In this document: positions 32,053 through 39,690 of the stretch, one piece after another | Layout of the letters: every line of letters starts with the position of its first letter | How positions within the stretch are numbered: position 1 is the first letter of the stretch | Assembly (NCBI GenBank): GCA_937922235.1 | Contig: CAKZVC010000028.1 | Span: 1 to 43,744 of the forward strand | Source of the DNA: an uncultured Acidimicrobiales bacterium | GTDB taxonomy: Bacteria > Actinomycetota > Acidimicrobiia > Acidimicrobiales > SHLQ01 | Direction of reading: 5' to 3' | DNA: 43,744 nt | The notes under the pieces: model-generated | What the model saw: only the letters and a program-made list of their open reading frames with translations | Databases searched by the model: none | What the model was told of the DNA's origin: nothing | Program-made: the position numbers and the translations under genes

Positions 32053-33255
32053 TTAAGACCCCGCCCCGAACTGTGCCAGAACTAACGGCGCCTCTTCGGT
32101 CAATTCGAGTACCGACCGACCACCGATCGAGGCGTTTCGCGTCGGCAACACGACGGACTCCGGCGTGGTCGTGCGCAATGTGTTGGCAATGTTGAACGCA
32201 TCGCTCAACGACGTACTGTCATCGATCACGACCGCCTCGGCCATCGCGGTAGCCATCGAGTTCACAACCTGGGGGTTCCGTTGTTCGGACACCGTTGCGA
32301 ACAACGCCCGCATAAACGCCTGCTGGCGTTGCACCCGACCGAGATCGCTCGTGCCATCGACGACCTCAGCCCCATCGATGCGCTCGGTGTAGAATCGGCT
32401 TCGTACGAACGCCAGCGCTTGGGCAGAGTCGAGCACGACAGGGCCGGCAGTGGGCAGGTCGAGCCCCGACCGAGTGTCGAAAGCTGGGTGTTCGATGTCG
32501 ATCTGTACGCCGTCAACGGCATCGACCAAGCCCATAAATCCGATGAGGTCGACCTGGACATAGTGGCTGAGGGGCACCCCAAGCTCACCCTGAATCGTGT
32601 TGATCAACGCCTCGGGGCCGCCCCGGAACGCCGTATTGATGCGCTGGGGATCGCCACCGTTGATCGGCAACCACAGGTCGCGAGGGAGCGACAAGAACTT
32701 TGCTGACCCGTCCTCCTGCAATCGGAGGATCATGATCGTGTCGGTGCGCTCGCCCGTGATTGGCGATTCACCTTCCTCGACGCCGATGATCAGCCCGGCG
32801 TTCTCCGTTGAACCGTCGATGCCCTCTCGCGAGTCGGTGCCGACCAACAAGATGTTCACACCATCGGGCGGGGCCTCGACGAGCGCGTCAGCGACCGGAA
32901 CACGTTCGACGTTGTTGAACACCTGGCGAGCCCGGAAGAGCGGGACGATGACCAGCAGCCCCGCGATCAGAAGCAACGCCATAAGGACCAACGGCCACCG
33001 GCGCCGTCGACGTCCACCAACAGGCCACTGTTCGTCAGCCTCGCCGTCGCCGTACTCGTCGAGATACGCGTCGATCCGGGGATCCTCACCAAGTGATGGG
33101 TCAGGCGCTGGCTGGCGGCGTGGCTGCGGTCGAGCAACTGGAGCGGCACGCTTCACCACGGGTGGCTGGGCATTTCCGTCCCAATCAACTGGTTGCTCAT
33201 CGATACGAGGAATACCTCGCAGCCGTTCGCGAAAATCGCCCGAATCACTACTCAC
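32053..33255 (-). CDS. LytR-CpsA-Psr (LCP) family wall-polymer ligase
   Basis: This 400-residue protein has a long polar cytosolic N-terminus (about 83 residues, Pro/Arg/Asp-rich), one membrane span (PLVLMALLLIAGLLVIVPLF) and an extracellular LCP domain. Domain signatures are VNILLVGTDSR, ERTDTIMILRL, FLSLPRDLWLP, RINTAFRGGP, HYVQVDLIGFMGLVDAVDG and ALAFVRSRFYTE, with the conserved Arg and Asp residues for polyprenyl-pyrophosphate binding. LCP enzymes attach polymers such as arabinogalactan or teichoic-type glycans to peptidoglycan. The start is GTG 33255. It is divergent from the DivIVA gene across 193 bases with no other gene. Confidence 0.93.
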   Translation of the reverse strand: MSSDSGDFRERLRGIPRIDEQPVDWDGNAQPPVVKRAAPVARPQPRRQPAPDPSLGEDPRIDAYLDEYGDGEADEQWPVGGRRRRRWPLVLMALLLIAGLLVIVPLFRARQVFNNVERVPVADALVEAPPDGVNILLVGTDSREGIDGSTENAGLIIGVEEGESPITGERTDTIMILRLQEDGSAKFLSLPRDLWLPINGGDPQRINTAFRGGPEALINTIQGELGVPLSHYVQVDLIGFMGLVDAVDGVQIDIEHPAFDTRSGLDLPTAGPVVLDSAQALAFVRSRFYTERIDGAEVVDGTSDLGRVQRQQAFMRALFATVSEQRNPQVVNSMATAMAEAVVIDDSTSLSDAFNIANTLRTTTPESVVLPTRNASIGGRSVLELTEEAPLVLAQFGAGS

Positions 33256-33448
33256 CCGACCAGTCCATCACGAAGTAGCGCCAATTACTCGGCATTCGGA
33301 AACATTGGGGACAACCGAGCGTCTGGCGACGCAAGAAACGGTCCGTGAGAAAGCCCGCCCCTCGTTTCGACGCTGCGTGGAACGTGTGCAAGGCTGGGAT
33401 TCTTCTGCGGGTGGAGCAGGCTTAGCGAAGTGCGAGGAAGACCAGACC

Positions 33449-34279
33449 ATGCCATTGAATGATCGACGATTGACCGGGCGAGACGTTCTCGCGAAGACCT
33501 TCGTAGCGAAGACGAAGCGCGGCTTCGACCCCATCGAGGTCGATGCCTATCTCGAGCTGGTTGCTGCACAGATCGACGTTCTTCACGGCGATCTTCAAGC
33601 TGCGACCCAAAACCAAACCGAGACGATGGCGCTTCCGGCAACCGCCGCTATGGAACAGCAGAATCAAGAACTGCTCATCGAGGTTGCGACGCTGCGTGCT
33701 GAACGCGACGAGTACGCCGCACAGGTGACACAGTTCGCTGCAAACGAAAACGCACTACGCGCCGAGAACGAACAGCTCCGCAGCCAGCTCACCTCGATCG
33801 CACCTCCACCTCCGGTTGCGGTACAGGCCGAGGTTGCTGAGCCGGTTGTCGACCTCGCAGCAACCGACGACCGAGCAAGCGAAGAAAGCTTCGAGCTCGT
33901 CCTTCGTATGGCTCGTCGCTCTGCCGAAGAAACCATCGCTGAGGCCCATAGCCGCGCCGACGAGATCGTCGCCGAAGCCAACCTCACCGCATCCCAGATC
34001 GCTAAGGAAAGCGACCGGAAGGCGTACGAAGCAGCGAACAAGGTCCAAGCCGAACTCGCCTCGCTCAACAACGAGATCGAGACCCAGCAGTCGACTCTCC
34101 AGCACCTGGAGACTCGGACTGCAGACCAGCGCAACGAGCTTCGTGGTCTGGCCCAACGCATTCTCAACATCGCCGACGAGGAAGCTCGCCGCTACGAAGG
34201 TGTCGAGGTCGTCGACCTGCGCGACAGTGCACCAGAAGCCATCGCCGCCCCGGCACCTGAAAGCCCTGTCGTTTCCTAA
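33449..34279 (+). CDS. DivIVA-domain coiled-coil protein
   Basis: This 276-residue protein starts at ATG 33449 behind the ribosome site GAGGAAG; the long open frame before it is antisense to the LCP gene and not real. The N-terminal DivIVA module is clear (FVAKTKRGFDPIEVDAYLELVAAQI). It is followed by a first coiled coil (about residues 55-115), a Pro/Val/Ala-rich linker and a second coiled coil (about 145-245) rich in Ala, Glu and Arg. DivIVA proteins sense membrane curvature at poles and septa and organise growth or division. Its position next to LCP and the peptidases fits a wall-growth role. Confidence 0.9.
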   Translation: MPLNDRRLTGRDVLAKTFVAKTKRGFDPIEVDAYLELVAAQIDVLHGDLQAATQNQTETMALPATAAMEQQNQELLIEVATLRAERDEYAAQVTQFAANENALRAENEQLRSQLTSIAPPPPVAVQAEVAEPVVDLAATDDRASEESFELVLRMARRSAEETIAEAHSRADEIVAEANLTASQIAKESDRKAYEAANKVQAELASLNNEIETQQSTLQHLETRTADQRNELRGLAQRILNIADEEARRYEGVEVVDLRDSAPEAIAAPAPESPVVS

Positions 34280-34318
34280 CTCGACCCTTGGGCGGGCCCC
34301 TGTGCTACGCCTAACACT

Positions 34319-35203
34319 ATGAGCACTATTTGCTGCCTGGGAGACCTGGTCGTCGACGTCATCGTGCACCTCGACCGAGACCCACAGCGCGGCACCGACA
34401 CTCCTGCCTCCATCGTGCACCGCCGCGGTGGATCAGCTGCGAACGTCGCTCTCAGCGCGGTCGAAGCTGGAGCTCAGGCCCTCTTCGTTGGCCAAGTTGG
34501 CGACGATCTACCAGGTTCACAATTAGTCGAAGAGATGTCCTATGGGGGCGTTGACCTCCACGTCGTGCGCCGGGGCAGCACGGGCACCATCGTCGTTCTC
34601 GTCGACGAAACCGGCGAACGTTCGTTTCTGACAGATCGCGGCGCAGCTATGCACCTTTCGGCCGTACCAGCCACCGTGCTTGACGATGTCGACATCCTGC
34701 ACATTCCAGCCTATTCGTTCAGCGGAGGGGCCCTCGCAGAAACAACCCAGCAGCTCATTGGCGAGGCGGTCGATCGGGAGATCCCGATCAGCTTGTCGAC
34801 GAGCTCGGTTTCTATGCTCGCCGACTACGGCCGCGACAGATTCCTCGACCTGATTCGCCTTGTCCGTCCACGCTTTGTGTTCGCTAACCACGACGAGGCG
34901 AAATTCTTGCTGCAAGGTCATCCGTGGTTTAGCCACAGCGAAGCCACCATCATCACCGCATCGGCCAACGAGGCAAGATACGTCCAACCTGACGGAACCG
35001 ACGTTCGGGTCCGTCCAGAACCAACCGACGTTGTCGACACGACCGGAGCTGGAGACTCCTTCACTGCGGGCTACCTCGCCGCTCACCTGCGCGGCGAGTC
35101 GCCCGAGCGTGCACTTACCGCCGGACATTCGCTCGCACGCCGTACCCTTCTCACTCCCGGCGCAGCACTCGGCGCCCACGATCCGGAGACTCCACCGTCA
35201 TGA
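34319..35203 (+). CDS. PfkB-family kinase, probable pseudouridine kinase
   Basis: This 294-residue ribokinase-fold protein has CCLGDLVVDVIVHLDRDPQ, the substrate motif RRGGSAANVALSAVEAG and the PfkB signature DVVDTTGAGDSFTAGYLA with the catalytic Asp. The next gene encodes pseudouridine-5'-phosphate glycosidase, and the two overlap by four bases (ATGA), so phosphorylation of pseudouridine is the best assignment (PsuK role). Other sugar or nucleoside kinases of the family cannot be excluded from sequence alone. It begins 39 bases after the DivIVA gene. Confidence 0.82.
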   Translation: MSTICCLGDLVVDVIVHLDRDPQRGTDTPASIVHRRGGSAANVALSAVEAGAQALFVGQVGDDLPGSQLVEEMSYGGVDLHVVRRGSTGTIVVLVDETGERSFLTDRGAAMHLSAVPATVLDDVDILHIPAYSFSGGALAETTQQLIGEAVDREIPISLSTSSVSMLADYGRDRFLDLIRLVRPRFVFANHDEAKFLLQGHPWFSHSEATIITASANEARYVQPDGTDVRVRPEPTDVVDTTGAGDSFTAGYLAAHLRGESPERALTAGHSLARRTLLTPGAALGAHDPETPPS

Positions 35204-36114
35204 CCGCTCACTCGCCCTTGCCGATCAACACCAGTGCTGAGGTAGCCGAGGCACTTGCAAGCAATGCTCCGGTCGTTGCGCTTGAGTCGACGGTGTATTC
35301 CAACCTCGGTTTGCCAAGCCCCGACAACGAGACGGCGCTTCGTCGATGTATCGAGGCAATCCGTGCTGCAGGAGCAGTCCCAGCTGTCACTGCCGTGTTT
35401 GACGGCGAGCTGCGCGCCGGACTCGAAGAGTCCGAATACGAACGAATCCTCGGCGAAGCCCAGAAGGCTGCCGAGCGAGACCTGCCGGTCGCGATCGGGC
35501 AGAAGTGGCCGGTCGGTGCCACCACCGTGTCAGCATCGCTTGCGATCGCCGCAGCGGCAGGAATCCGAGTGTTCGCTACTGGAGGTATCGGCGGGGTGCA
35601 CCGTGGGTCAGAGACGACGGGCGACATCAGTGCTGACCTCGGGGCCATTGCCCGCCATGGCGTGGCGACGATCTCCGCCGGAGCGAAGTCGTTCTTGGAT
35701 CTACCAAAGACTCTCGAAGCTCTCGAAACCCTTGGAGCGACCGTGCTCGGGTGGCAGACCGATGTGTTGCCGGCATTCACCGCCCGAGCAACGCCCTACG
35801 ACGTGCCGTACCGCATCGACGACCTCAGCGAGCTCGCCGCAATTACCTCGGCGCAGTTGGCCTTCGGCCGCGGCCTCTTGATTACGAATCCGGTGCCGGT
35901 CGATGACGCACTCGACCAACACGTGCACGACGATGCGCTGGCCGCGGCGCTCGGTGAAGCCGATGCAGCAGGTATCACCGGTGCGAAGGTCACACCGTTT
36001 GTGCTTGGACGGATCGCCGATGCTTCCGGTGGTGCATCCGTTCCCGCGAACATCTCGCTAGTCGCGAACAACGCTGGCCTGGCTGGCAAGCTCGCGGCAG
36101 AGCTCTGCCGGTAG
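35200..36114 (+). CDS. psuG: Pseudouridine-5'-phosphate glycosidase
   Basis: This 304-residue enzyme splits pseudouridine 5'-phosphate into uracil and ribose 5-phosphate, breaking the C-C glycosidic bond in RNA turnover. The family blocks are visible: VVALESTVYSNLGLPSPDN, GATTVSASLAIAAAAGI, FATGGIGGVHRGSE followed by DISADLGAIARH (metal and substrate residues), VSAGAKSFLDLPKT-like ISAGAKSFLDLPKTLE and ITGAKVTPFVL. Its ATG overlaps the kinase stop, which makes a compact two-gene salvage operon. The stop lies 13 bases from the convergent GGDEF-EAL gene. Confidence 0.93.
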   Translation: MTAHSPLPINTSAEVAEALASNAPVVALESTVYSNLGLPSPDNETALRRCIEAIRAAGAVPAVTAVFDGELRAGLEESEYERILGEAQKAAERDLPVAIGQKWPVGATTVSASLAIAAAAGIRVFATGGIGGVHRGSETTGDISADLGAIARHGVATISAGAKSFLDLPKTLEALETLGATVLGWQTDVLPAFTARATPYDVPYRIDDLSELAAITSAQLAFGRGLLITNPVPVDDALDQHVHDDALAAALGEADAAGITGAKVTPFVLGRIADASGGASVPANISLVANNAGLAGKLAAELCR

Positions 36115-36126
36115 CTTCAGAACCGG

Positions 36127-38460
36127 TTAGGCGGCTTCGCCTGCCCCTGGCGCCTGTTCGGTGGGTAGCTCGGGGATTGGCTGATCGACCGGTGGCTCTG
36201 CTGGCATAGCGACTTGTGCTTGAGCGGCCTGGCCGGCGGCAATACGATCTTTCTGATTGCGCAGCACACGCTCGAGCTGCTCGGCCGTAAGTGGCTTGGA
36301 GAACAGGAAGCCCTGCATGTAGCGGCAGCCGTGTGACTTCAAGAAGTTGACCTGCGCCCTGGTCTCAACACCTTCGGCAATCACGTCAAGGTTGAGACCG
36401 CGAGCCAGTGAGATAACCGCGGTCACGAGCGGCGCACCGGACTCGCCGATGCGGTTGATGAACGAACGGTCAATCTTGAGCGTGTCGACTTCAATTCGAT
36501 CGAGGTAGTCCAGGCCCGTGTGGCCAACGCCGAAGTCGTCGATTGCCGTACGAATTCCCATCTCGCGGAAACGGGACAGGGTGGCGTTCACTTGCTCTGG
36601 CTTCTCGAGAGCGATCGTCTCGGTCAGTTCCAGCTCAAGACGGCCTGGTGGCAAGCCGGATACTCGGAGGGCGTGCGAGACATTGTCTGTCAGATGAACG
36701 GACTTTTGGAACTGACGAGGGGAGAGGTTGACAGCAACATTGATCGGCGGAAGACCAATGTCTGACCAGCGCGCTGCTGACATGCAGGCCTCTTCGAGAA
36801 TCCACTCGCCAATCGAGTCGATTAGGCTGGACTCCTCAGCCACCGGCACAAACTTCTCGGGGCTGATCATGCCCAGGGTTGGGTGGTCCCAACGAAGCAA
36901 CGCTTCAACGGCGAAAATCTGGCCCGTACCGATGTCGATTTGGGGCTGGTAGTACAACTCGAGCTCGTTGTTTTCGAGGGCACGGTGAAGTGCGGCTTCG
37001 ATCTCCAACCGGTGAGCGCCGGGAACTCGTTGCTCGGGGGAGTAGCTAACAACCATGTTTCGGCCACGTTCTTTGGCTTCGAACATCGCAGTATCTGCGT
37101 TCTCGATGAGCTCTTCGACCGAGCCGCCATCCTTGGGGAATTCGGCAATACCGATCGACGGGGTCACGTAGATGTCGCGAAGACCAACGTCGTATGGCTC
37201 GAGGAACTGATCGAGGAAGAGGCGTCCAATCGCATGCGAATGGCGGGCGTCCTTCACCGCGGGCACCAGGATGGCAAACTCATCGCCACCGAGTCGGGCA
37301 ACGGTCAGGTTGGCGCCGACGCGCAGCGATGCATCGTGAAGACGCCCGGCAACCTGTCGTAAGAGCTCGTCGCCTGCGTCGTGCCCCAGGGTGTCGTTGA
37401 CTGCCTTGAAGCGATCGAGGTCGAGAAACATGACCACGAAGCGAGCGTCGCGGAGTCGAGCCGATTCGATCGCCATCTCCAACCGGTTAAAGAACAGCGG
37501 CCGGTTCGGCAAGTTGGTCAGCGGATCGTGTTGACCCTGATGTTCGACTGCGGCCCAACGCTTCACCATGCCAAGGAGGTGCATTGCAATGGCCAGAGAC
37601 AAGGCGCTCGAGCCAATCGTGACGATCGGGAGTGAGAGCTCGAGGCCGGTGAGCTCGTCAATGCCGATGAGCACCGGACCTACGAGAACAACCGAGAAGG
37701 AGATCAGACTGCGCCTGGCATCCATCTCTGAGCTCGTCGTCAGCACTGGCGAGTACACGTCAGAGCAGTCAGGGTGGGTAATCGCTGCAACAGCGGTGAT
37801 CGCGCCGACCATGCCGAAGCCGTACGCAATCGACTGTTCGAACGCTCCGGCGAGGTTGCCGATGACGAGCACGAGCATCGTTGGTCCAACGAGAGTCAGA
37901 ATCAACGGCACCGAGAGCGAGTCTTTATCGAAACCTACGAACCAGTACGCGAGGAACATGGCGAACATGGCAATACCGATCGCAATGCTTGCGACAACTG
38001 CCCGAATAATCGCACCCGTTGACCCATCGACGTTCGGCTCAGCAATGAGGAGGAAGAACATCAGGCCGAGACCAGCGCTCACAATCGCGATTTCTCGCTC
38101 GGTAATCTCGGGGCGGGTGCCCATTCGATGCATCGTTATGTGACTGATGCCGACCGCTGCGAGCACCGAGGCTCCAGCGATCATGCCAAGCTCGATACCT
38201 GCGGGCATGAGAAAGCCGAGCAGAGCAAGAAATTGCGATCCGGCTAGAGCGGTGAGTCCGATCGGGCGGAGGTCGTCATCGTTATGCCGATGCGCACGCA
38301 GCAAGTTCACGCCAAGCGCAGCGGCCAAGCTCACTATGAGGATCAGAATGCCCGCCGCTGATGGCACAACACCAAAAGCGGCGAGAGCGACCACCACGGC
38401 ACCAACGCCGAGGATGGCCATCCATTCAATTCGCTCCATGGCGACGCGCCTGACTTCCAC
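36127..38460 (-). CDS. Membrane diguanylate cyclase/phosphodiesterase (GGDEF-EAL)
   Basis: This 777-residue protein has about eight to ten N-terminal membrane spans (residues 10-300) with no recognised sensor name. A GGDEF domain follows (LTNLPNRPLFF near 316, RLGGDEFAILV near 390), then an EAL domain (EALLRW near 518, NLSPRQFQ, ELELTETIAL, AIDDFGVGHTGLDYL, LKIDRSFI, DVIAEGVET). GGDEF and the EAL metal and base residues are intact, so both making and breaking cyclic di-GMP are possible. The RxxD inhibitory site is absent ahead of GGDEF. The C-terminus is a Pro/Glu/Ala tail. A TAAGTT box upstream would leave a leader of about 27 bases. The start is GTG 38460 or ATG 38439. Confidence 0.93.
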   Translation of the reverse strand: MEVRRVAMERIEWMAILGVGAVVVALAAFGVVPSAAGILILIVSLAAALGVNLLRAHRHNDDDLRPIGLTALAGSQFLALLGFLMPAGIELGMIAGASVLAAVGISHITMHRMGTRPEITEREIAIVSAGLGLMFFLLIAEPNVDGSTGAIIRAVVASIAIGIAMFAMFLAYWFVGFDKDSLSVPLILTLVGPTMLVLVIGNLAGAFEQSIAYGFGMVGAITAVAAITHPDCSDVYSPVLTTSSEMDARRSLISFSVVLVGPVLIGIDELTGLELSLPIVTIGSSALSLAIAMHLLGMVKRWAAVEHQGQHDPLTNLPNRPLFFNRLEMAIESARLRDARFVVMFLDLDRFKAVNDTLGHDAGDELLRQVAGRLHDASLRVGANLTVARLGGDEFAILVPAVKDARHSHAIGRLFLDQFLEPYDVGLRDIYVTPSIGIAEFPKDGGSVEELIENADTAMFEAKERGRNMVVSYSPEQRVPGAHRLEIEAALHRALENNELELYYQPQIDIGTGQIFAVEALLRWDHPTLGMISPEKFVPVAEESSLIDSIGEWILEEACMSAARWSDIGLPPINVAVNLSPRQFQKSVHLTDNVSHALRVSGLPPGRLELELTETIALEKPEQVNATLSRFREMGIRTAIDDFGVGHTGLDYLDRIEVDTLKIDRSFINRIGESGAPLVTAVISLARGLNLDVIAEGVETRAQVNFLKSHGCRYMQGFLFSKPLTAEQLERVLRNQKDRIAAGQAAQAQVAMPAEPPVDQPIPELPTEQAPGAGEAA

Positions 38461-38549
38461 GGTTACCCAACGGCAAATTTGGTACTGAACTTATAGGTCC
38501 AACGGTCTAATTAGGATTTCCGCAACTGAAATTCGACCGAGCGTTTCGC

Positions 38550-39002
38550 TTACAACGACAGGCCGTTTTGGTGTTCGAGGCGGTAGGCCGCTCGATCTAG
38601 CTGCGCTTCCGCACGTGCCCATGTGTCGACGAGCGGCTCGCCGGCGCGACGCTGCGCGAAGCCGGTCGAGGCATGCAGGCCAGTGCGTTCGAGAGCTTCC
38701 GCGATCTCGCGAACTTCAGTCACCGTCTCAAAGAGATCTTCCTGGGGGGCGAGCAACACAGTGAATGAGTCGTCGGAGGTCTGTTCAAACCGGTCGGTCG
38801 GGGAGAGGAGATGACCGAGCAGGTTGTGCATCTGGCGAAGCGTCCGGTCGCTGTGCTTCTCATGCAACCGAATGCTGAGCAGCGCGGCGTGAACTCCAGC
38901 CTTGTCGATCGTTGCCGTCTCCGCATCGAGTGCGCTCAACCACGATGTCGTCGTGCTCTGCATGATGTCTGTATCGGAGCTGCTGTGTTCGTGGACTGAC
39001 AT
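38550..39002 (-). CDS. Small protein resembling a degenerate GGDEF domain
   Basis: This 150-residue protein sits 89 bases upstream of the GGDEF-EAL gene on the same strand. Its central part follows the GGDEF pattern: LRQMHNLLGHLLSPTDRFEQTSDDSFTVLL, where SDDSF occupies the GGDEF position, then VREIAEALERTGLHASTGFAQRR (normally SIGIA) and AQLDRAAYRLEHQNG (normally ADxAMYxAKxxGRN). The active-site Gly-Gly and Glu are lost, so it should not make cyclic di-GMP. It may be a nucleotide-binding or dimerising regulator of the neighbour. The match is by pattern only. Confidence 0.6.
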   Translation of the reverse strand: MSVHEHSSSDTDIMQSTTTSWLSALDAETATIDKAGVHAALLSIRLHEKHSDRTLRQMHNLLGHLLSPTDRFEQTSDDSFTVLLAPQEDLFETVTEVREIAEALERTGLHASTGFAQRRAGEPLVDTWARAEAQLDRAAYRLEHQNGLSL

Positions 39003-39170
39003 GGTCTTCGCCTCAGGGGTACGGTCTTGCGGGTTGTGCTAGGTCAATCGGCTCATGCGCCTGGGCCCTGAGCTGTTCGGCGTGAAATTCGGGCGAATCT
39101 CGATGACCACCCGGGGGAGTGGCGCCCTGAAGTCGCGCCACCACTCTCCGTGAGTGTCACACCTGGTGCG

Positions 39171-39176
39171 TACGGT
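39171..39176 (+). promoter_or_regulatory. -10 box of the leaderless gene at 39183
   Basis: TACGGT lies six bases before ATG 39183 and selects that ATG over the GTG at 39150. Confidence 0.5.
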
Positions 39177-39182
39177 GGTGGC

Positions 39183-39596
39183 ATGACGAACTTCCCCTCA
39201 GACACCGTCGATCCCCCCACAATCGTTCTCGACCGCCACGCCCGAAAGGCGCTCCTTGGCGAGCTACCACCGGCAATGCGTGCACTTCACGTCGAGGTTC
39301 TGCGCCGAACGCTCGCCGAAGGCGTGCCTGTTAGCCCCGCCGCAGTCACTGTGGTGCTCTCGGCGCACGACGACGCTGCCGACCGACCACTGTGCTTTAC
39401 CGCCGGCCACGTCAACGAACTGCTCTGGTACGGAATCGCCGAATTCTGCGAGGACTACGGCATCGAGATGCCAGACGGGTGCCGTGAGGCGCTCTACGCC
39501 ATCCTCGCCTTCGGCACAGCACTCGACCTGCTCGATCCCGAGAGCGATGACGAGGCCGCGTTGTTCAGCGCCTTCCGCGAGCTCGTCACCAGCTAG
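39183..39596 (+). CDS. Protein of unknown function
   Basis: This 137-residue acidic protein has no recognised family. It is mostly helical by composition, with segments ARKALLGELPPAMRALHVEVLRRTL, VNELLWYGIAEFCEDYGIEMPDG and EALYAILAFGTALDLLDPESDDEAALF. There is no signal peptide or membrane span, and no catalytic motif stands out. A TANNNT box six bases upstream supports the ATG. It ends before a bidirectional terminator shared with hppA. Confidence 0.65.
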   Translation: MTNFPSDTVDPPTIVLDRHARKALLGELPPAMRALHVEVLRRTLAEGVPVSPAAVTVVLSAHDDAADRPLCFTAGHVNELLWYGIAEFCEDYGIEMPDGCREALYAILAFGTALDLLDPESDDEAALFSAFRELVTS

Positions 39597-39608
39597 CGGG
39601 CCAAAACG

Positions 39609-39651
39609 ACGAACTCCGCTGCCGGTTCCAGCAGCGGAGTTCGTTCATTTC
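39609..39651. terminator. Bidirectional terminator between convergent genes
   Basis: A 14-base-pair stem (39609-39622 with 39631-39644, eight-base loop) is flanked by T-rich sequence on the plus side (TTCATTT) and by TTTT on the minus side. It serves both the unknown gene at 39183 and hppA. Confidence 0.8.
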
Positions 39652-39690
39652 GGTTGCGAGCGCCATTCGGGCACTCAATGTTTGTGTGCT

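Noticed and set aside
32597..33448. Open frame upstream of and in phase with the DivIVA gene
   Set aside because: It is antisense to the LCP gene, and a clear ribosome site with DivIVA N-terminus begins at 33449.
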